DNA of 64,000 nt from Prevotella denticola (GCF_900454835.1 NZ_UGTM01000001.1:310501-374500), one strand, 5' to 3'. Counted from the first letter of the stretch, positions 27,280 through 37,149 are shown. Program-made: numbers and translations. Notes: generated by a model from the letters alone, not told the origin.

Positions 27280-28998
27280 TTAGCGGTCGGTAGGCCAGTT
27301 CTGTGGACATCCGACATCTGCGCTCCAAGTGCCCAGATCTATATGGGTTCCATAAAGGAACACCCTGTATGCTGCGTTGGCAGAACGAGGACCCCATATC
27401 GAATCCCACTCATAAAGAGGCGTACTTGACCAATAGACAGCGTCTCCTCCCGGACCACCTGTTTGATCATAACAGTGGAGATCGGGAAGATAGAAATAGT
27501 CGTCTATATTGGCGGGCTTACGCTCCCAGTGCCCTGAAGAAATGCTGTTGGACACCGTGGACCCCACAACTTCTTTTCTATGATCTTTGCCATCGGGAGA
27601 AACATTCTTCAAATCGGATACGGATTTGCCTTCTTCCTTAGCGATGACGCGCAGCTTCTTTAGCCAGTGGCCTCCTTTATGGAGGTGATCCATACAAACC
27701 CAAAGAGAGTTGTCCCAGTAGTAATCGCCTTTCATTATGTACCAGTAAAGTTCGTTTACATTGGGGCAGTCCTTGCAACTGCGTTTGGCTTCCATATCGT
27801 TGTAGTCGTCGCGAGTAAGTCCGTCCGGAAGTTCTCTATACCAACGGGGGTCGGTATTGTCCTTGGGGTAATTGGTGGAGCCGGTTTGTTCCCAAGCGTA
27901 AGTCGGCTGTTCGGGATGCGGACCATTCCATTCGTAGCCTTTCCAATAGTGTTGCCCCACGGCGGCATCCCACATATAATAGACATCACCTCTGTATTCG
28001 GGCACTTGCAGGTTCTGGCTGATGATCTTGTTCTTGCCGGCAGTAAAGGTTACGTTGCTGTATTCCTTGGTGATGGTGCCCCGAACGCCGGTACCACCTT
28101 GAGGAACCGAGTTGTTCTCATAGATGGTATATTCTACAGTGAATTTGCTGTACGTGCCCGGCGCGATGACCATGATGGCGGCATTGGCCTCGGCATTGGG
28201 AGCTGTCAGCGGGATGGGGAAATCGTTCAATTTCAGCTCTATGTAGTTGTTGTACCTTGTGGTGGCGGGACGGGAGCTGAGGTCGATGCCGTTGTCGTCG
28301 AATTTGAATATTCCGCAGACAGCTTTGTCGGCCGTCACCTTGATTTGCTCGATTTTGGACCGGGCAACACCTTTCTGCGAGGTATAGGGCAGGAAGGTGA
28401 TGTAGGAGGCCTTGTGGTCGATCATGAAAGTGTAATTCCCGTCAGCTTGCCGGTACGCCGTGCCTGTACCGCAGTCGCCGTATTGGGCAAGATTCGGGGC
28501 ATCGTTGGGCTTGGTCTGCTCTTGCTTGCTCTCTATTTTAGCTCTGTACAATACAGGATATTCCCAGTTTCCAACATAGCGCATGGGATATTGGGAGGCA
28601 GTCAACTCACCGACACGAAACCAGAACGTAGCTCTGGACGTACGGTCTTTGCCCGAGGCTTTAAGCTGATCCCTGATGTCGCTCCCGTCGGCACCAAAGA
28701 ATTTTGGTTCATGTGTGTCGCGATCTACCTCTGATCCCACCCCGACTAATTCGGCTCCATTCCAGTAGAATTTGATGCCCGTCCCGGTATATTCGCCGAC
28801 GACACGCGTCGTGGGACTCGTGGGGTCTGCGGGCAGCACCTCGTTGTTTACGGAAAAGGCCGTCAATCCTGCGGTGTCGGGCTTCTGCTTCGGGTTCTGT
28901 CTGTCGGTGTCTGCATCGTCCGTGGCGCAGGCCGTGAACAGCACGGCGGCAAGGGCCAGCAGCGATAAAATGCTTGCTTTTTTCTTCTTTCTTTTCAT
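27280..28998 (-). CDS. Fimbrillin-like surface lipoprotein, copy 1
   Basis: The protein has 572 residues. The basic start MKRKKKKASI leads into a hydrophobic segment and a lipobox with Cys24 (FTAC). The residues after Cys, ATDDADTD, are acidic like the export signal that sends Bacteroidota lipoproteins to the cell surface. The N-terminal half resembles fimbrillin-family domains (TRVVGEYTGTGIKFYWNG; YNNYIELKLNDFPIPL). The C-terminal part has CKDCPNVNELYWY and a YWSST motif, reminiscent of FISUMP/DUF1566-type domains. A paralogue at 49312 shares start, CKDCPN, YWSST and the terminal W-P-x-D-R. It is probably a fimbrial or adhesive surface subunit. Confidence 0.75.
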   Translation of the reverse strand: MKRKKKKASILSLLALAAVLFTACATDDADTDRQNPKQKPDTAGLTAFSVNNEVLPADPTSPTTRVVGEYTGTGIKFYWNGAELVGVGSEVDRDTHEPKFFGADGSDIRDQLKASGKDRTSRATFWFRVGELTASQYPMRYVGNWEYPVLYRAKIESKQEQTKPNDAPNLAQYGDCGTGTAYRQADGNYTFMIDHKASYITFLPYTSQKGVARSKIEQIKVTADKAVCGIFKFDDNGIDLSSRPATTRYNNYIELKLNDFPIPLTAPNAEANAAIMVIAPGTYSKFTVEYTIYENNSVPQGGTGVRGTITKEYSNVTFTAGKNKIISQNLQVPEYRGDVYYMWDAAVGQHYWKGYEWNGPHPEQPTYAWEQTGSTNYPKDNTDPRWYRELPDGLTRDDYNDMEAKRSCKDCPNVNELYWYIMKGDYYWDNSLWVCMDHLHKGGHWLKKLRVIAKEEGKSVSDLKNVSPDGKDHRKEVVGSTVSNSISSGHWERKPANIDDYFYLPDLHCYDQTGGPGGDAVYWSSTPLYEWDSIWGPRSANAAYRVFLYGTHIDLGTWSADVGCPQNWPTDR

Positions 28999-29018
28999 TT
29001 TCTTGTTGTTTTCGTTCG

Positions 29019-29249
29019 TTACCAGTCAAGTTTTTTCCCGTAGGAGGACTCTCCGTCGTCCTCTTCGTCTTCCCAGCCGAAAGAGTCGATGCGGCGGGCA
29101 TGCAGGGGGCTGTCGTCGTTGCCTGCGTCGTTGTGTCCGCCGGAGAACTGCTGCAGCAGTGGGCCGTGGCCGAGAGAGACGACCTTCACCTGCGGTGTCA
29201 TGTAAGTGAGCCTCGCGTCGGCTTCTTGTCTGTTTTCCTTCTGTTTCAT
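29019..29249 (-). CDS. Small acidic protein upstream of surface lipoprotein, copy 1 (unknown family)
   Basis: The protein has 76 residues and no signal peptide or membrane segment. The N-terminus (MKQKENR) and the C-terminal 24 residues, from RRIDSFGWEDEEDD to SSYGKKLDW, are identical to the protein at 49076-49291, while the middle differs. The gene ends 20 bp before the lipoprotein start in both operons, so co-transcription is very likely. Conservation of both ends across two diverged operons supports a real protein. I do not recognise the family. Possible roles are a regulator, chaperone or assembly partner of the lipoprotein, but nothing in the sequence decides this. Confidence 0.65.
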   Translation of the reverse strand: MKQKENRQEADARLTYMTPQVKVVSLGHGPLLQQFSGGHNDAGNDDSPLHARRIDSFGWEDEEDDGESSYGKKLDW

Positions 29250-29617
<368 letters not shown>

Positions 29618-29649
29618 CAAAATTAGACGAAATTTATTGAAAATGCAAA
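29618..29649 (-). promoter_or_regulatory. Promoter of lipoprotein operon 1 (TTTG - 20 bp - TAATTTTG)
   Basis: On the minus strand TTTG (29649-29646) is followed, with 20 bp between, by TAATTTTG (29625-29618). The same layout precedes operon 2 at 48653-48684. Confidence 0.75.
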
Positions 29650-29906
29650 TATTTTACAGAAAAAATCCAAAAAAGTGAATTTCCCTCTCCTAAACCTCCA
29701 TGCGGATAGATGGACTTTATGGATTCAGCCAATTCTCAAGAGTCGTTCTGTCTGCGGACTTAATGTGAGGCATCCATTAGGGGCTGTCCTAAAAAGTTTT
29801 TGGTAGTATACTGGTATTATGAAATCCGTCTTTGAAAATCTGCCTTAAGGATTATTTTAGAACCTGCCCAAAGGTAGAATGATTTTGTAAAATAGTTTAT
29901 TTTTAT

Positions 29907-29938
29907 CTTGCCCGAATTGTTTATTTTGCTTATATTTG
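29907..29938 (+). promoter_or_regulatory. Promoter of the HU-like gene (CTTG - 20 bp - TATATTTG)
   Basis: TATATTTG at 29931-29938 is preceded by CTTG at 29907-29910 with exactly 20 bp between. The ATG is 41 bp downstream. Confidence 0.7.
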
Positions 29939-29978
29939 CAGTGATTTTTACGGAAGGAGAACAGATAAGCATAATGTT

Positions 29979-30413
29979 ATGGCAGTAGAAATAAGACTGG
30001 AACAGAGTAAGTTCAAGGACAAGAAAGGTGCTGGCAAGTGGTATGCCCGTACGGTCAGTACGGGCGTTGTGACGACAGAGGAACTTGCCGATGCCATCCA
30101 GGAGAACACATCGTTCTCGCGTGGTGACGTGCGCGGGCTTGTCATTGCGTTGGTGGATGAAATCTCCTACCGGCTGCGTGAGGGAGAGACGGTGGCCCTT
30201 GAAGGTCTCGGCCGTTTCCATCTCACCGTGGAGAGTGAGCCGGTAGACAATCCCGAGGATTTTGACATTAGGAAGCACGTCAAGAACGTGAAGTGCCGCT
30301 TCGTACCCACCAGTACCCGCAATGCGCGTACTGGGAAGAAAAACCAGACCCTTGCCTACGGTGCGCGTGTGGAGTGGGCGGAGCCGGAAGAGGACGAAGA
30401 GGAGGAAGATTAA
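29979..30413 (+). CDS. HU-like DNA-binding protein (HU-HIG type) with acidic tail
   Basis: This 144-residue protein belongs to the Bacteroidota-specific HU-like class: an N-terminal extension (VEIRLEQSKFKDKKGAGKWYA), then a helical part with a beta-arm core (LREGETVALEGLGRFHLTVE), a basic stretch VKNVKCRFVPTSTRNARTG, and an unusually acidic end (EPEEDEEEED). It is probably a dimeric nucleoid protein that bends DNA; the acidic tail may modulate binding. It is monocistronic, with its own promoter and the terminator at 30544-30590, in the gap next to lipoprotein operon 1 but on the opposite strand. Confidence 0.85.
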   Translation: MAVEIRLEQSKFKDKKGAGKWYARTVSTGVVTTEELADAIQENTSFSRGDVRGLVIALVDEISYRLREGETVALEGLGRFHLTVESEPVDNPEDFDIRKHVKNVKCRFVPTSTRNARTGKKNQTLAYGARVEWAEPEEDEEEED

Positions 30414-30543
30414 AAGGCCCGCCGGCGAGTTCCTCCCGCTGAAAACGGCTGTGGGAAATCATCGGCCGGACATGGATTTGATATTGTACAGAGAGGGCGT
30501 GTCAAAACTCGCTTCCAGCTAAAGACAGCTATTATTTGTAAAG

Positions 30544-30590
30544 AACAACCGCTACCAAAGAGTTGATAACTCGATGATAGCGGTTGTTTT
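30544..30590. terminator. Terminator between the HU-like gene and cysK
   Basis: AACAACCGCTA (30545-30554) pairs with TAGCGGTTGTT around an imperfect loop containing GAGTTGATAACTC, followed by TTTT. The flanking A- and T-runs allow use from both convergent genes. The rest of the gap (30414-30728) shows no gene. Confidence 0.8.
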
Positions 30591-30728
30591 GGTGTTTATG
30601 AGGGTTTGAAACTGTCGATAGGAAAAGAGTTCTTTCTGAATCCTGAGTTTTGAAATACCCTCGTTCTCAGTGTCCGGCCCCGGCTTCCGTAGGGAGGAAG
30701 CAGCTTGCAGACACAGTGAGAAAAGGTG

Positions 30729-31676
30729 TTAAAGAGGATATTCCTCAAAAGCGTAGAGCACGGTCGAGAGGTAACGCTCGCCCGTGTCAGGGAGAAGGGC
30801 CACGACGGTCTTGCCTGCATTCTCCGGCCGGCGGGCTATCTCGGCTGCTGCAAAGGCGGCCGCTCCAGAAGAGATGCCGACCAGCAGGCCTTCCTGCTGT
30901 GCCAGCTGACGGCCGGCGAGGATGGCCTGGTCGTTCTCTACCTGGAACACTTCGTCTACGTATTCCTTGCTGTAAGTCGCCGGTACGAAGCCGGCTCCGA
31001 TACCCTGTATCTTGTGCGGTCCGCTCTTTCCGCCGCTCAGGACGGGCGAGGCAGCCGGCTCGACGGCAACGATCTTGACAGCCGGATTCTGTTCCTTGAG
31101 GTAACGTCCGATGCCGCTGACGGTACCGCCGGTCCCCACGCCTGCTACGAAGACATCCACCTTGCCGTCGGTATCACGCCATATCTCCGGCCCTGTCGTG
31201 CGGTAATGCCGTTCCGGATTGGCCTGGTTCTCGAACTGCTGGAGGATGACGCTGCCTGGAATGGAGCTGCGCAGTTCTTCGGCCACCTTGATCGCCCCCT
31301 TCATGCCGTCCTTCCCGCTGGTCAGCTTCACCGTGGCACCGTATGCTTTCACAAGATTCCGCCGTTCGACGCTCATCGTCTCGGGCATGGTCAGGATGAG
31401 CCGGTAGCCTTTCACGGCCGCCACCAGTGCCAGTCCGACTCCTGTGTTTCCGCTGGTCGGTTCGATGATGGTCGCACCGGGTTTCAGCTGTCCTTTCGCT
31501 TCGGCATCTTCTATCATTGCCAGTGCGATGCGGTCCTTCACGCTGCCGCCGGGGTTGAAATATTCTATCTTTGCGAGGATGGGCGTTTCGAGCCCCTTCC
31601 CTGCAGAGAACTTACGGAGTGCCAGCAGCGGCGTGTTCCCGATAAGTTCTGTGAGTCTGTCTGCTATCTTTGCCAT
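30729..31676 (-). CDS. cysK: Cysteine synthase A
   Basis: This 315-residue PLP enzyme makes cysteine from O-acetylserine and sulfide. The PLP lysine lies in [11 protein letters not shown] (Lys47); [10 protein letters not shown] (74-83) binds the phosphate and substrate; [16 protein letters not shown] completes the site. Length is standard. It follows metY by 19 bp on the same strand, so one transcript probably covers assimilation of sulfide into both cysteine and homocysteine. CysK rather than CysM is supported by overall similarity, but not proven. Confidence 0.96.
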   Translation of the reverse strand: MAKIADRLTELIGNTPLLALRKFSAGKGLETPILAKIEYFNPGGSVKDRIALAMIEDAEAKGQLKPGATIIEPTSGNTGVGLALVAAVKGYRLILTMPETMSVERRNLVKAYGATVKLTSGKDGMKGAIKVAEELRSSIPGSVILQQFENQANPERHYRTTGPEIWRDTDGKVDVFVAGVGTGGTVSGIGRYLKEQNPAVKIVAVEPAASPVLSGGKSGPHKIQGIGAGFVPATYSKEYVDEVFQVENDQAILAGRQLAQQEGLLVGISSGAAAFAAAEIARRPENAGKTVVALLPDTGERYLSTVLYAFEEYPL

Positions 31677-31695
31677 GATGTTGTTGTTATGTTTC

Positions 31696-32982
31696 TTACT
31701 TCACCGCCTCGAATGCCTGGTCGAGGTCGGCGATAATGTCTTCATAATGTTCTGTACCGATGGAGAGGCGGACGGTGTTCGGGTAGATGCCCTGACCGGC
31801 GGCCTCCTCCACGCTCAGTTCGGAGTGTGTGGTGGAGAGCGGATGGATGACGAGCGACTTCAGGTCGGCCACATTGGCCAGCAGGGAGAACACCTTGAGA
31901 TGGTCGATGAAGTCGAATGCCTTCTGCTGGTCGCCGTCAAGCTTGATGGTGAAGATGCTGCCTGCGCCGTTGGGAAAGTAACGCTGGTAGAGGTCGTGGT
32001 TGGGATGGGAAGCCACGGCCGGATGGTTGATCTTCTTGACCAGCGGCTGTTTCTCCAGGTATTCCAGTACCTTCCTGGTGTTGTACACGTGCCGTTCCAC
32101 CCGCAGACTCAGTGTCTCCAGCCCCTGCAGCAGCAGGAAGGCATTGAACGGAGAGATGGCTGCTCCCTGGTCGCGCAGCAGCAGTGTGCGGACGCGTGTC
32201 GCGAACGGTGCGGGCACATCGCCGAAGACAAGGCCGTGATAAGAAGCGTCCGGCTTGTTGAAGCCCGGGAACTTCCCGGGGTCTGCCTTCCAGTCGAAGG
32301 TGCCGCCGTCGACGATGACACCCCCGAGGGAAGTCCCGTGGCCGCCGATGAACTTTGTGGCGGAATGTACGACGATGTCGGCACCGTGTTCTATCGGGCG
32401 GATCAGGTAAGGTGTGCCGAACGTGTTGTCTATCAGCAGCGGAAGGCCGTGGCGGTGGGCGATGTCGGCCGACCGTTCGATGTCGGAGATGTTGGAGTTG
32501 GGATTGCCCAGCGTCTCGATGTAGACCAGCCGGGTGTTGTCCCGGATGGCTGACTCCAGTTCCTCGTAGTTGTCGGGGTCGAAGAAGGTGGTGCTGATGC
32601 CGTATTTGCTCAGCGTGTGTGCCAGGAGATTGTACGTACCTCCGTAGATGGTCTTGGAGGCGACGACATGATCGCCGGCGAAAGCGATGTTGGTGATGGC
32701 GTAGGTGACGGCTGCTGCGCCGGATGCGACGGCAAGTCCTGCCACACCCCCTTCGAGCGCAGCGATACGCTCTTCAAAGGCTGTCTGTGTCGGATTGTTC
32801 AGCCGGCCGTAGATGTTGCCGGTCGCCTTGAGCGCAAAGAGGTCGGAAGCGTGCTGACAGTCGTTGAAGACGTAGGAGGTCGTCTGGTAGATGGGCACGG
32901 CACGTGAACCTGTCGCCGGGTCAGCCTGTTCCTGTCCTGCATGGAGCTGGAGTGTCTCGAAGTGATACTTTTGTTTTGCCAT
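31696..32982 (-). CDS. metY: O-acetylhomoserine sulfhydrylase
   Basis: This 428-residue PLP enzyme of the Cys/Met-metabolism family converts O-acetylhomoserine and sulfide to homocysteine. Visible are the start [14 protein letters not shown], typical of MetY, the PLP lysine motif [13 protein letters not shown] and [11 protein letters not shown]. MetY length and the LHAGQ start favour sulfhydrylase over MetB/MetC. It is first in a two-gene unit with cysK. A -7 element (TACCTTTG) at 33133-33140 leaves a leader of about 145 bp in which I could not recognise a SAM riboswitch. Confidence 0.94.
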   Translation of the reverse strand: MAKQKYHFETLQLHAGQEQADPATGSRAVPIYQTTSYVFNDCQHASDLFALKATGNIYGRLNNPTQTAFEERIAALEGGVAGLAVASGAAAVTYAITNIAFAGDHVVASKTIYGGTYNLLAHTLSKYGISTTFFDPDNYEELESAIRDNTRLVYIETLGNPNSNISDIERSADIAHRHGLPLLIDNTFGTPYLIRPIEHGADIVVHSATKFIGGHGTSLGGVIVDGGTFDWKADPGKFPGFNKPDASYHGLVFGDVPAPFATRVRTLLLRDQGAAISPFNAFLLLQGLETLSLRVERHVYNTRKVLEYLEKQPLVKKINHPAVASHPNHDLYQRYFPNGAGSIFTIKLDGDQQKAFDFIDHLKVFSLLANVADLKSLVIHPLSTTHSELSVEEAAGQGIYPNTVRLSIGTEHYEDIIADLDQAFEAVK

Positions 32983-33132
32983 AAAACTGGGTTTCCTTTC
33001 TTTTCTGTTCCTTCCGTGGACCTTAATGAGAGGGTGGAGGGGAAACGGTTAATACATTTATTGATATTAATTCTCTGCCGTTCACGTGTCACATCGGGCA
33101 TCCACGCCCCGGATGTATCTTGTTTGCGGTTG

Positions 33133-33140
33133 CAAAGGTA
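33133..33140 (-). promoter_or_regulatory. -7 element TACCTTTG of metY-cysK
   Basis: Read on the minus strand, TACCTTTGC fits TAnnTTTG and lies about 150 bp before metY. No TTTG is seen at the -33 position. Confidence 0.5.
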
Positions 33141-33394
33141 CGGACTTTTCCCGATGCGTGGAATACTCCACTTGTGTTATTTTCCCTACCATGAATGTGG
33201 TATTTATGGGCGACGACCATGGCGACAGAGCCACGTGTCGTATTGCGGCAGCCTGTTGCGGTAAATCGGCAGCCTGTCGCCAAAAGATTGGCGACACATA
33301 GCCAAAGGGCTGCCGACAGGTATGTCTGTAGTTGAATGTTGTCTGTGCCAGGTGCTTTCAAACCTACCTTGTGCAATTAAAATATCGGTCTCGC

Positions 33395-33425
33395 ATTGCC
33401 ATTCAGATAAAAAACATTATATTTG
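33395..33425 (+). promoter_or_regulatory. Promoter of the ATPase/DUF4435 pair (ATTG - 19 bp - TATATTTG)
   Basis: TATATTTG (33418-33425) is preceded by ATTG (33395-33398). It lies downstream of an upstream in-frame ATG at 33332, so it favours the start at 33455. Confidence 0.65.
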
Positions 33426-33454
33426 CATTACAGTTGTCATCAATCTCTACGATT

Positions 33455-34273
33455 ATGCAGAAATACGCTGATTACATAGAAGAAATCGAGATCGACTCGC
33501 TCTGGAGCGGAAAGAAGCACATCCGGTGGACGCTGGACCGGCAGGTGAACATCCTGAGCGGCATCAACGGTGTGGGCAAGAGCACCATTCTGAACAAGGT
33601 GGTACGCAGCCTTTCGCAGGGCGGCGAGTTCCCCAGCCACTCGCTCAAGGGCGTGCGGCTGAAGGTCTGTCCGGACGATGCGCGGTGGATACGCTACGAC
33701 ATCATCCGCTCGTTCGACCGTCCGCTGATGGATTCGGACAGCATCAGCAAGATAAACACCAACCTCGTCACGGAACTTGACTGGCAGCTCTTCCAGCTTC
33801 AGCGCAAATACCTCGATTATCAGGTGAACATCGGCAACCGTATCATAGAGACCTTGCAGGGGGGAGAGGCCGATGCGGCGGTGAAGGCACAGCGCATATC
33901 GCAGCCTAAGAAGCGGTTTCAGGACATTCTGGACGACCTGTTCACCGAGACCGGCAAGAAGATTGTCCGGTCGGAGAATGAGATCCGTTTCTCGCTGATG
34001 GGAGAGACGCTCGCCCCCTATCAGCTGTCGAGCGGCGAGAAGCAGATGCTGGTCATTCTGCTGACGGTGCTGGTGGAAGACAATAAGGATTATGTCCTCT
34101 TCATGGACGAACCGGAGGTGAGCCTGCATATCGACTGGCAGAAACGGCTCATCGACCTCATTCTGGAGCTGAACCCGAATGTACAGATCATCCTTGCCAC
34201 ACATAGTCCGGCCGTCATCATGAACGGATGGATCGACCGTGTGACCGAGGTGACGGACATCACTGACAACTGA
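33455..34273 (+). CDS. AAA/ABC-type ATPase, AriA-like partner of a DUF4435 protein
   Basis: The frame is open from 33332, but the ATG at 33455 (MQKYADYIEEIEID) lies after the promoter and fits better, giving 272 residues. It has Walker A GINGVGKST (36-44), an ABC-like signature LSSGEKQ, Walker B VLFMDEPEVSLH and an H-loop ATHSP: the compact AAA_15/AAA_21 type related to SMC/OLD ATPases. Only about 130 residues separate Walker A from the signature, so no long coiled coil is present. The next gene, 19 bp on, encodes a DUF4435 protein; the two-gene layout matches PARIS (AriA-AriB). Base composition matches core neighbours, so it may be a resident system. Confidence 0.82.
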   Translation: MQKYADYIEEIEIDSLWSGKKHIRWTLDRQVNILSGINGVGKSTILNKVVRSLSQGGEFPSHSLKGVRLKVCPDDARWIRYDIIRSFDRPLMDSDSISKINTNLVTELDWQLFQLQRKYLDYQVNIGNRIIETLQGGEADAAVKAQRISQPKKRFQDILDDLFTETGKKIVRSENEIRFSLMGETLAPYQLSSGEKQMLVILLTVLVEDNKDYVLFMDEPEVSLHIDWQKRLIDLILELNPNVQIILATHSPAVIMNGWIDRVTEVTDITDN

Positions 34274-34292
34274 CTGCAGGCAGGGGGGATGA

Positions 34293-35327
34293 ATGATGGG
34301 AAGAAGACTGAGCGACAACCTTTCGTCGGCATATATTGAAGCGGCGAACCGGCTGAACGGGAAGCACGCACGGAGGAAGATCATCGCCTACGTGGAAGCG
34401 TATGACGACATCTTCTTCTGGCGTACCGTGCTGAGTGGATTCGAGAACGAGGACCGCTATTTTGAAGTGATGCTGCCGTCGAGAATCAACCTGACGAAGG
34501 GGAAGCGGTCAGTGCTGATGAACCTCGTCGCGCAGAACATGGGCGAGAACATGATTGCCTGTGTGGATGCCGACTACGATTATCTTCTCCAGGGAACTAC
34601 GCCTCTGTCGGCAGAGGTGAACGGTAATCCTTATGTGTTCCACACATACGCATACGCCATCGAGAACCTGCAATGCTATGCGCCGAGCCTGCACGATGTG
34701 ACGGTGGCCGTGGCCCTCAACGACCATGCCGTCTTCAACTTCGAGGAGTTCCTGAAGCAGTACAGCGAGATCATCCACCCGCTCTTTGTGTGGAGCATCT
34801 GGCATTACAGGCACGGACTCCACCGGCGGTTCACCATCTCCGACTTCAACAGGGTGGTGGAGGTAGGCTCCTTCTCCTTGCGGGGAGCTGCTGAAAGCCT
34901 GCAGCGGTTGCGGAACAAGGTCCAGATGCGGGTACGGCAGTTGCAGCGGGAGAATCCGGCGGCGAAAGAGAGTTATCTGCAGCTCAAGGACGAGCTGCGT
35001 ACATTGGGTGTGACACCTGCAACCACCTATCTTTATATTCAGGGACACCATCTTTTCGACAACATCGTCGTCCCGGTCCTGAAGCGTGTCTGCGACCGTT
35101 TGATCCGGGAACGCGAAGAAGAAATAAACCGCAATGCCGTACACGACACACAGCGGCGCAACGAACTTTCAAGTTACAGCCACAGTACGGAGGCGATTGT
35201 TCCCATGCTCCGCCGTAACGTGGGCTATGTCGGCTCTGAACCGTTCCGAAGACTTCGGGAGGATGTGGACAGATTCTTAGAACAGGCAGCACGGCAGTCG
35301 GATGAGGAACCAGTAGATAATTACTGA
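34293..35327 (+). CDS. DUF4435 (TOPRIM-like) protein, AriB-like
   Basis: This 344-residue protein has the DUF4435 layout: a conserved acidic strand AYVEAYDDIFFWRTVL (about residues 33-48) and IACVDADYDYL (about 89-99). Together these resemble the Glu and DxD motifs of TOPRIM nucleases. The middle is helical, and the C-terminal 60 residues are polar. In PARIS, AriB is the effector released from AriA when a phage anti-restriction protein is sensed. Here the pair is inferred to act together because the genes are 19 bp apart on one strand. It is possible that this family has another, housekeeping role in Bacteroidota. Confidence 0.75.
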   Translation: MMGRRLSDNLSSAYIEAANRLNGKHARRKIIAYVEAYDDIFFWRTVLSGFENEDRYFEVMLPSRINLTKGKRSVLMNLVAQNMGENMIACVDADYDYLLQGTTPLSAEVNGNPYVFHTYAYAIENLQCYAPSLHDVTVAVALNDHAVFNFEEFLKQYSEIIHPLFVWSIWHYRHGLHRRFTISDFNRVVEVGSFSLRGAAESLQRLRNKVQMRVRQLQRENPAAKESYLQLKDELRTLGVTPATTYLYIQGHHLFDNIVVPVLKRVCDRLIREREEEINRNAVHDTQRRNELSSYSHSTEAIVPMLRRNVGYVGSEPFRRLREDVDRFLEQAARQSDEEPVDNY

Positions 35328-35355
35328 TTCTTTCCTGTCAGTGTGCCGAGGGTAA

Positions 35356-35463
35356 ACACCATTGGTGTTGAGGGGGTACACCAATAGTGTCAAGGCTTAG
35401 CACGGATCACGTCAAGCATTATAATAATCGGATAGAAGTAGTTAATAATCGGATAGAAGTAGT
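35356..35463. repeat. 22-bp-pitch array, five units, with a perfect 21-bp tandem pair
   Basis: ACACCATTGGTGT (35356) and ACACCAATAGTGT (35378) are palindromes 22 bp apart. GCACGGATCACGT follows at 35400. From 35422 a 21-bp unit beginning TAATAATCGGATAGAAGTAG is repeated exactly at 35443. Confidence 0.8.
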
Positions 35464-35568
35464 GCTATTCTCCTGAAAGTAAGTTTTCTGCAATAAACAT
35501 CATGCTCCCCCGGTAAAGAGTCTGCCGCAGAAGAATATATTTTAGGATAAGACATAGTCTGGCTTCAT

Positions 35569-35612
35569 CCACAGCAGATGCGCCTGTGACCGGTCTGCTG
35601 TGGAATTATTTT
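35569..35612. terminator. Terminator-like hairpin between the DUF4435 gene and trkH
   Basis: CCACAGCAGA (35569-35578) pairs with TCTGCTGTGG (35594-35603), followed by AATTATTTT. Confidence 0.7.
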
Positions 35613-35689
35613 CCTGTCACTGCCGTCCTGTCCCTAAAAAGTGCCATGTTTGTTCTCGGGTAATCCCTGATGACGGATTATGGAGCGTT

Positions 35690-37147
35690 TCAGTTCTCCT
35701 TCCAGAACGCCGGTGTGAACAGTACCAGGACGGTGAACAGTTCCAGACGGCCGACAAGCATGAGGAAGGAGCAGATCCACTTGGCAATGTCGGGCAGCTG
35801 TGCCCACGACATCGTCGGTCCTATTTCCATGCCGAGCGTCGGGCCCACATTGCCGAGACTACTCAGCGTGATGGTGATGGCATTTGTGTTGTCGATGCCG
35901 AAGGCAATCATCGTAAAGGAACAGAAGAGTGTCAGTACGAGATACAGTCCGATGAATCCCAGGAGGGTCACGCGCTTCGACTGCGGGATGTTCACGCCGT
36001 CAATCTTCATGGGCAGGACCGCATTGGGATGCAGAATCTGCCGGAACTCGTTTCGGATCACTTTCAGCAGCATTACGCCCCGGATGCTCTTAATGCCGCC
36101 GCTCGTAGAGCCTGAACAGCCGCCGAAGAACATACAGGCTGCCAGGACGACCCACGTCACGTGCGGCCACTTGCCGGCATCATCGCTGACGAGGCCTGTC
36201 GTCGTGATGAATGAAACCACCTGGAAGATGGCACTGCGGAAAGCGTGCTCGATGTCGTAATGGTTGCGATAGACAAGCTCGAAGGCAATGAACAGGGCGA
36301 ACGAAAGTACCATGAGGGCATAGAGCCGGAATTCGCTGTTTTTCAGTAGTTTCCTGATATCCATGCCTACGGCCGAAGCATACATAAGCGTGAAATTCAC
36401 TCCCGAGAGGAAGCAGAACAGTGAACAGACATACTCTTCGGCCGGGGAGTGGAACGTCATGATGGAACCGCTCTCGGTGGCGAAACCGCCGGTCGCCGTA
36501 CTCGTCATGGAATAATTGAAGGCGTCGAACCATCCCATTCCACAGAGTTTGTAACTGAGGATGCAGGCCACGGTCAGCATCAGATAAACAACCCATATCG
36601 ACTTCGCACTTGTGCTCAGTCGGGGATGGAGCTTGCTCTTGATGGGCCCTGTCGCTTCGGCTGCGAACACCTTTACCGATCCGCCTACGATGGAGGGAAG
36701 AATGGCTATGGTGAAGAACACGATGCCCAGTCCGCCGATCCATTGGGTGAGCGAACGCCAGTAGAGAAGTCCTTTCGGAAGCCGTTCTGGATAGTCGATG
36801 ATTGTGGCACCAGTCGTCGTAAAACCCGACATGGCCTCAAAGAAGGCATCCGTGAAGCTGTGGATATATCCGCTGATCATAAACGGGAGTGTGCCGAACA
36901 GCGTGAAGAGAATCCAGGCCACAGTCACGACGAAGTAAGCGTCACGGCGACCCAGGAGATTGTCGGCATTGCGCCCCAGCAGACGGAACAGGAAGCCTGT
37001 GCCGACAGTAATGAGGATGCTCCAGACGAAGGGCATGACATCGACGCTCTGGTACCACAATGACACGGCCAGACAATTGAGCAGCAGCAGTCCTTCTATC
37101 CATAGCAGTGACCCAAGAATCTTGGAGATAAGTTTCAGATTCAGCAT
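35690..37147 (-). CDS. trkH: Trk-type potassium uptake membrane subunit
   Basis: This 485-residue integral membrane protein of the TrkH/KtrB superfamily carries four M1-P-M2-like repeats. The filter regions are recognisable as SGFTTTGATII and STATGGFATESGS. It imports K+ with the cytosolic regulator TrkA, whose gene is directly upstream (2 bp between). The membrane subunit ends near LVGRLELFTVLVLFTPAFW, as in the family. The third gene of the conserved order dxs-trkA-trkH. Confidence 0.94.
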   Translation of the reverse strand: MLNLKLISKILGSLLWIEGLLLLNCLAVSLWYQSVDVMPFVWSILITVGTGFLFRLLGRNADNLLGRRDAYFVVTVAWILFTLFGTLPFMISGYIHSFTDAFFEAMSGFTTTGATIIDYPERLPKGLLYWRSLTQWIGGLGIVFFTIAILPSIVGGSVKVFAAEATGPIKSKLHPRLSTSAKSIWVVYLMLTVACILSYKLCGMGWFDAFNYSMTSTATGGFATESGSIMTFHSPAEEYVCSLFCFLSGVNFTLMYASAVGMDIRKLLKNSEFRLYALMVLSFALFIAFELVYRNHYDIEHAFRSAIFQVVSFITTTGLVSDDAGKWPHVTWVVLAACMFFGGCSGSTSGGIKSIRGVMLLKVIRNEFRQILHPNAVLPMKIDGVNIPQSKRVTLLGFIGLYLVLTLFCSFTMIAFGIDNTNAITITLSSLGNVGPTLGMEIGPTMSWAQLPDIAKWICSFLMLVGRLELFTVLVLFTPAFWKEN

Positions 37148-37149
37148 GA

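Larger units (their letters stand above)
32983..33454. other. Divergent region between metY and the ATPase gene
   Basis: It contains the metY leader and promoter, the ATPase promoter (33395-33425), and a GGC-rich repetitive stretch at about 33200-33325, with CGGCAGCCTG at 33246 and 33267 and TTGGCGACACATAGCCAA at 33288. This looks like a degenerate member of the 22-bp-pitch arrays. Confidence 0.5.
35328..35689. other. Convergent gap downstream of the DUF4435 gene
   Basis: It holds a 22-bp-pitch array (35356-35463) and a terminator-like hairpin (35569-35612). No gene is seen. Confidence 0.55.

Noticed and set aside
32983..33133. SAM riboswitch in the metY leader
   Set aside because: The leader is about 145 nt and I could not find the conserved core of SAM-I or SAM-II aptamers. 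A covariance-model scan would decide.
33332..33454. 41-residue N-terminal extension of the ATPase
   Set aside because: The promoter element TATATTTG lies inside it, and the ATG at 33455 gives a compact, motif-consistent start.
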